From positions 868,001 through 932,000 of the forward strand of contig VJWN01000014.1 of the NCBI GenBank assembly GCA_007644065.1: a stretch of DNA of 64,000 nucleotides, in the 5' to 3' direction. The position numbers and the translations under genes are program-made. The stretch's first letter is position 1, and every line of letters begins with the position of its first letter. The notes under the pieces were generated by a model. It searched no databases. It saw only the letters and a list, made by a program, of their open reading frames with translations, and was not told the DNA's origin. Origin of the DNA: Margaritispora aquatica (lineage: Eukaryota; Ascomycota; Leotiomycetes; Helotiales; Discinellaceae). Shown here in pieces: positions 60,638 through 64,000 of this stretch.

Positions 60638-62953
60638 ATGTCTACCACCGATACTCGTTCGAGTTCAACACCATCCCCAGACTTGTTTTCTGAGCCTCCA
60701 TTTCCGTTAAGCAGAACGTCTTCAATGGAAATCCCTGATAATGAGATTTTCATAGGAATTGCTCTAGTTATTGGAGGGTGCGGATTTCTTGGCCATCATG
60801 TTGTCCGCGAACTCCTCAACGAGCCAACATGTACCGCCGTTGCAGTAATGTCTAGGTCGCCATTCAAGAACAGGTTCGATGAGGTACAGTATCATATTGG
60901 AGATATCGGCAACGTCCAACAAGTCAGACACGTCTTGAGCCAAGTCAAGCCAAACGTTATCTTCAACACCGCCTCCCCTCACGCGTACGTTGACCACAAA
61001 AGCGTCCCGGCTACCTTTCGCTGCAACGTCGAGGGCAACAAGAATCTTCTTCGAGTTGCAGGCGAGGTTGGTTCTGTCAAAGCATACATGTGAGTTAGGT
61101 TACTAAAAGCACAGTAATTTTGCTGACCATACAAAGTTACACCTCCTCGGGACCAATCATTTCGGCAACGGGAGGAAGCTATGATCATGCGGACGAAACC
61201 ACACCTACTCTAGTCTATCCTACTATGAGAAAGGGCGATCCGTATCATGTTGCAAAGGCCATGGGTGACCAAGTCGTCCTTGAAGCCAACCGAAAGAATG
61301 GAATTCGCACAGCATGCATTCGACCAACTGCTCTTTATGGTGAGGGTGATCATCAGTTAGTGGAACCCACAATTAGAGCACTGGAGAACGGGGTCACAAA
61401 CGTATGGATGGGATACAACGATGCTTGGATGGATGTTGTCTATGTCGGTCATGTTTCAAGAATTGAGATCCTTGCTGCCAAAGGTTTGTTGGCTGGCTTG
61501 ATTGATCCCAATGCACCAAAGGTTGATGGCGAAGCTTTCAATATCACCGACGATGAGCCAGCTCATCCACTCGATTTTTTCAGAAAGTACTGTAAGTATC
61601 AACCTTTCTCTTAGGCAGAGATACCAGTTACTGATTGATTATTTGGTTCGAAGGGGCATTAGCTGGCGACACCACCCCACTTGCTTCTGTTTGGATGCTG
61701 CATCCGGTTCTTGTTATGCTTATGGCCCAAATCGCCGAGTTCTTTGTCTGGGCTGTAAGCCTTGGTGAGAGCAGACCTCTTGATCTTAAAACCGAGAGAA
61801 TGGAATTCATCTTGTTGACCCGCACGTACTCGATCAACAAAGCTCGAGAGAGACTTGGATTCAAACCATGGGACAATCAACCTCATGCAAATCAAGAAGC
61901 AGCTGTCAAAGCTTCTGTCGAATGGTATCTGTCTCCAGAGAATCATGGACCCGTCCGAAAAACTGGTTATCAGTCTTGGTAAGTATCATGCCCTTCATAA
62001 GCTACAAACTAATTCAACTAACACACATTCCCAGGCCCGAAAGCCCATTTCAACTAATATCATCCACCGGTGCTTTGGAAATGACACACCTTCCATTAGA
62101 TCATTGGTGTGTTGATAATGCTCGTATAATGGCACAAACCCATAACACGATTTTCCGAGCCCTCAACGCAATCTACCATCATGCAGCGCTTGTCTCTCCA
62201 GGCAGCCAAGATGCCGCCGATCTTCTCACTCTTTGTAACTTTACTTATGAGTTCATCTACCATCATCAACTTGGAGAAGAGAATCATTACTTTATCGAGA
62301 TTGAAAGAGCCACGGGCAAGAAAGGCTTGATGAAAATCAATATTGACCAACATGCCGCCATGGACGAAGGACTATTGAAATTCCGCAAGTACGCTGAAAG
62401 CACTCGCAGAGAAGACTTTGATGGAAGCAAGCTCCGGAAGCTTATTGATGAGTTCAAACCACAATATGAAAAACACCAGCACGAAGAGATCAAGACAATA
62501 CTCGATCTCCACGATAAGATTGATTCACAAGCTTTGAAGGCAATTGACATCAAGTTCCGCAAAGACGCCGAGCTACAAAGCGATATATTCAAGTAAGCTT
62601 TACAATGGCATTCTTAGCAGCAAGCACTGATAAAAATATTTAGAGCGGCTCCACTCGTCATGGGATGCCAAGACATCAATTTTGTTTTGGATGGCAAGAA
62701 GATCACATTTCCTAATGCAGGTGTCATCGCACCGTTTGCTGTCGATGGTATCTTAAGCCGTCGTCATGCTAGTGTCTGGCGTTTACTACCAAGCACCATG
62801 TATGGTGTCCCCCGGCCACTAACAGTTGCGAAGGACTTCGAAAGATCTGAAGTCGGATTCGTTGACAATGGCTCATCTGTCCTCCTCTTGAAGGCAAGCT
62901 GGCTTGGCGTTTTCCTTGCGATCGCCTATTATGTTATGATGAAAACTTACTAG
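60638..62953 (+). CDS. SDR (3beta-HSD/Erg26-like) fused to hemerythrin HHE domain
   Basis: Five exons: 60638-61089, 61137-61591, 61654-61978, 62035-62592 and 62644-62953; phases close; 699 aa. Residues 1-40 are Ser/Pro-rich. Residues ~40-405 are an extended SDR of the 3beta-hydroxysteroid dehydrogenase/sterol-4-carboxylate decarboxylase type: NAD motif GGCGFLG (46-52), YTSSGP (152-157), active-site YHVAK (Y187, K191), ALYGEGD, and a hydrophobic helix near 325-350. Intron 3 splits Trp411, where the partner begins WPESPFQLI, the usual beginning of fungal HHE proteins. Likely di-iron ligands are H447, HH487-488 with E492, H517, and H558/H560 with E562. The fungal HHE C-terminal extension (SRRHASVWRLLPS...GVPRPL) follows, then a terminal membrane helix near 680-695. 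The combination suggests redox chemistry on a lipid at a membrane, with oxygen or iron sensing or supply. The function is unknown. Confidence 0.82.
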
Positions 62954-63343
62954 TAGTTTGTATTTGTTTGTTAAGCTATGGCGTTGGTTGGAGTGAGTAG
63001 TGTTCATTATTTAGACTTTTTTTCTATCAGAGTGGGTGGGTTAAATTACGATTGCTAGCTTGTAGCTCGTACAGTAGAAGACAATAATTGGTTTGTAAAA
63101 TAAATCGCTTAAATTGCATTTCAAATTTTGTCAAGTGTTGAAACTCGAGATCTGTTCTGTTACTGAGTGGACGAGCTTAAATAACAAATGAGCATGTCCT
63201 CAGAGTTACATGTTTAACTTGGGTTGAGTGTGCTTGGATCCATTTATTGGTTCGTCGTTCCATTGAAACTATGCGTTTAGTCGTTACAATCCCCCAGGTG
63301 TGTATAAGCAAATGGGACTCAAGTCTAATTACGTCTATACTGT
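62954..63343. other. convergent spacer
   Basis: About 390 nt, AT-rich, between the 3' ends of the SDR-hemerythrin gene and the right-edge gene. Nothing else seen. Confidence 0.5.
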
Positions 63344-64000
63344 CTATAGTTTATTAGAATCTTTTAAAATGTGTCGAAATGAATCGCCTAGCACTTTCAC
63401 CACTATATCAACGTTTGGTTCTTCTGGAATGCCAGCCATGACCTGCTTCGAGATTGTCTCACTATCCCACCACTCCTTGTCTTTGGAGCCCGACTTCTTC
63501 TTGCTATCATCCTTGAACTGGATATCCTTCCCTTTCCGCATCTTGCCCTCTGCTTTCGCTGGAGTAACCAATGTGCTGTCGATCAAGCCATGCCACCGAG
63601 CGAGATACACTCCAGGTCCATGCATTGTCTGCGTTTTATCGTCTAGGATATCCTGAGCCCGCCTTGCTGAGAGCTTGTTCAATTGCGCCAGATAAGACGC
63701 ATGTGCAGTCAATGCAGTGGTGATCCCAGGCTTCAGTTGTTCCGGGACAGAGTCGAAGGCAGTCCTCAACCGCTCAGTCATGGCACCAGCTGCATCGTTT
63801 GGTGAGCCGGCATGCATGTTCTCCTTTCTAAATTCGATTACAGCTCTCTTGCACCATTGTCGCCATATCAGCGCCCATTCTGGGCAATTTCCGGCGACTT
63901 GATGCAAAACCTTGAATACCCGAGCAGCGTGTCTTTGGAAGAGAGCAGCGAAATCTTGGACAGAGGGAGCTTTGTTGCCAGAATTCGGCTTCACGGTCTT
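63344..64000 (-). CDS. 3' part of a protein with possible PX-associated domain
   Basis: Open frame entering from the right edge of the window and ending at a stop at 63344; about 218 C-terminal residues are visible and the start is outside. The text has helical blocks VQDFAALFQRHAARVFKVLHQVA, WALIWRQWCKRAVIEFRKEN, LNKLSARRAQDIL and a GPGVYLARWHGLIDSTLVTPA segment followed by a basic linker (GKMRKGKDIQF) and a short final helix. This order resembles the PX-associated region (DUF3818-like) of large fungal PX-domain proteins that bind phosphoinositides on endosomes, but I make that link from memory of the pattern and hold it loosely. No PX domain is in the visible part. Not obviously related to the P450/transporter group. 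Confidence 0.6.
   Translation of the reverse strand, partial: KTVKPNSGNKAPSVQDFAALFQRHAARVFKVLHQVAGNCPEWALIWRQWCKRAVIEFRKENMHAGSPNDAAGAMTERLRTAFDSVPEQLKPGITTALTAHASYLAQLNKLSARRAQDILDDKTQTMHGPGVYLARWHGLIDSTLVTPAKAEGKMRKGKDIQFKDDSKKKSGSKDKEWWDSETISKQVMAGIPEEPNVDIVVKVLGDSFRHILKDSNKL

Noticed and set aside
1..64000. Transposons, CRISPR arrays or viral insertions
   Set aside because: No transposase, reverse transcriptase, terminal repeats, capsid or polymerase gene, and no regularly spaced repeats were seen.

Overview
The window is filamentous-fungal (Pezizomycotina) nuclear DNA. Its genes carry short introns (about 43-90 nt) with GTRNGY donors, CTAAC-type branch sites and YAG acceptors. The gene set (TRK potassium transporter, PDR-type ABC pump, LaeA-like methyltransferase, hydrophobin, several P450s, thaumatin-like proteins) is typical of that group. 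A Leotiomycete such as a Helotiales member is my best guess from overall style; nothing in the window proves it.

Left part (1-29 kb), mostly household genes. A single-pass membrane protein with two PPEY motifs (minus strand) faces a tandem pair of MYND zinc-finger paralogues (plus). After about 7 kb with no gene I can support come png1 (peptide:N-glycanase), trk1 (K+ transporter, 5 exons), an orphan PARP-fold ADP-ribosyltransferase with a complete H-Y-E triad, a possible eroded coiled-coil gene, a 3-hydroxyisobutyrate-dehydrogenase-like enzyme (4 exons), utp4 (ribosome biogenesis) and, convergent with it, a LURP-one/tubby-like protein.

Middle part (29-41 kb), looser and more AT-rich: a conserved-looking two-exon gene interrupted by an in-frame TAG, a 10-exon LaeA-like methyltransferase, and two secreted thaumatin-like proteins on the same strand.

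Right part (41.9-63 kb), accessory: P450-A (minus), a hydrophobin (plus), a full-length PDR-type ABC transporter (minus), P450-B (plus, divergent from the transporter), and the most unusual gene of the window. In that gene a steroid-dehydrogenase-like SDR is spliced in frame to a complete hemerythrin (HHE) di-iron domain with a C-terminal membrane anchor (60638-62953). Two P450s, an Erg26/3beta-HSD-like reductase with an iron domain and an efflux pump suggest oxidative modification and export of a hydrophobic, perhaps sterol- or terpene-like compound. No backbone synthase is visible, so cluster membership is inference. The right edge cuts a gene that may be a PX-domain protein.

Exon models were built by hand. 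Every model given with exon coordinates was checked for reading-frame phase across all junctions; most also carry recognisable motifs on both sides of each intron. Starts are ATG only.
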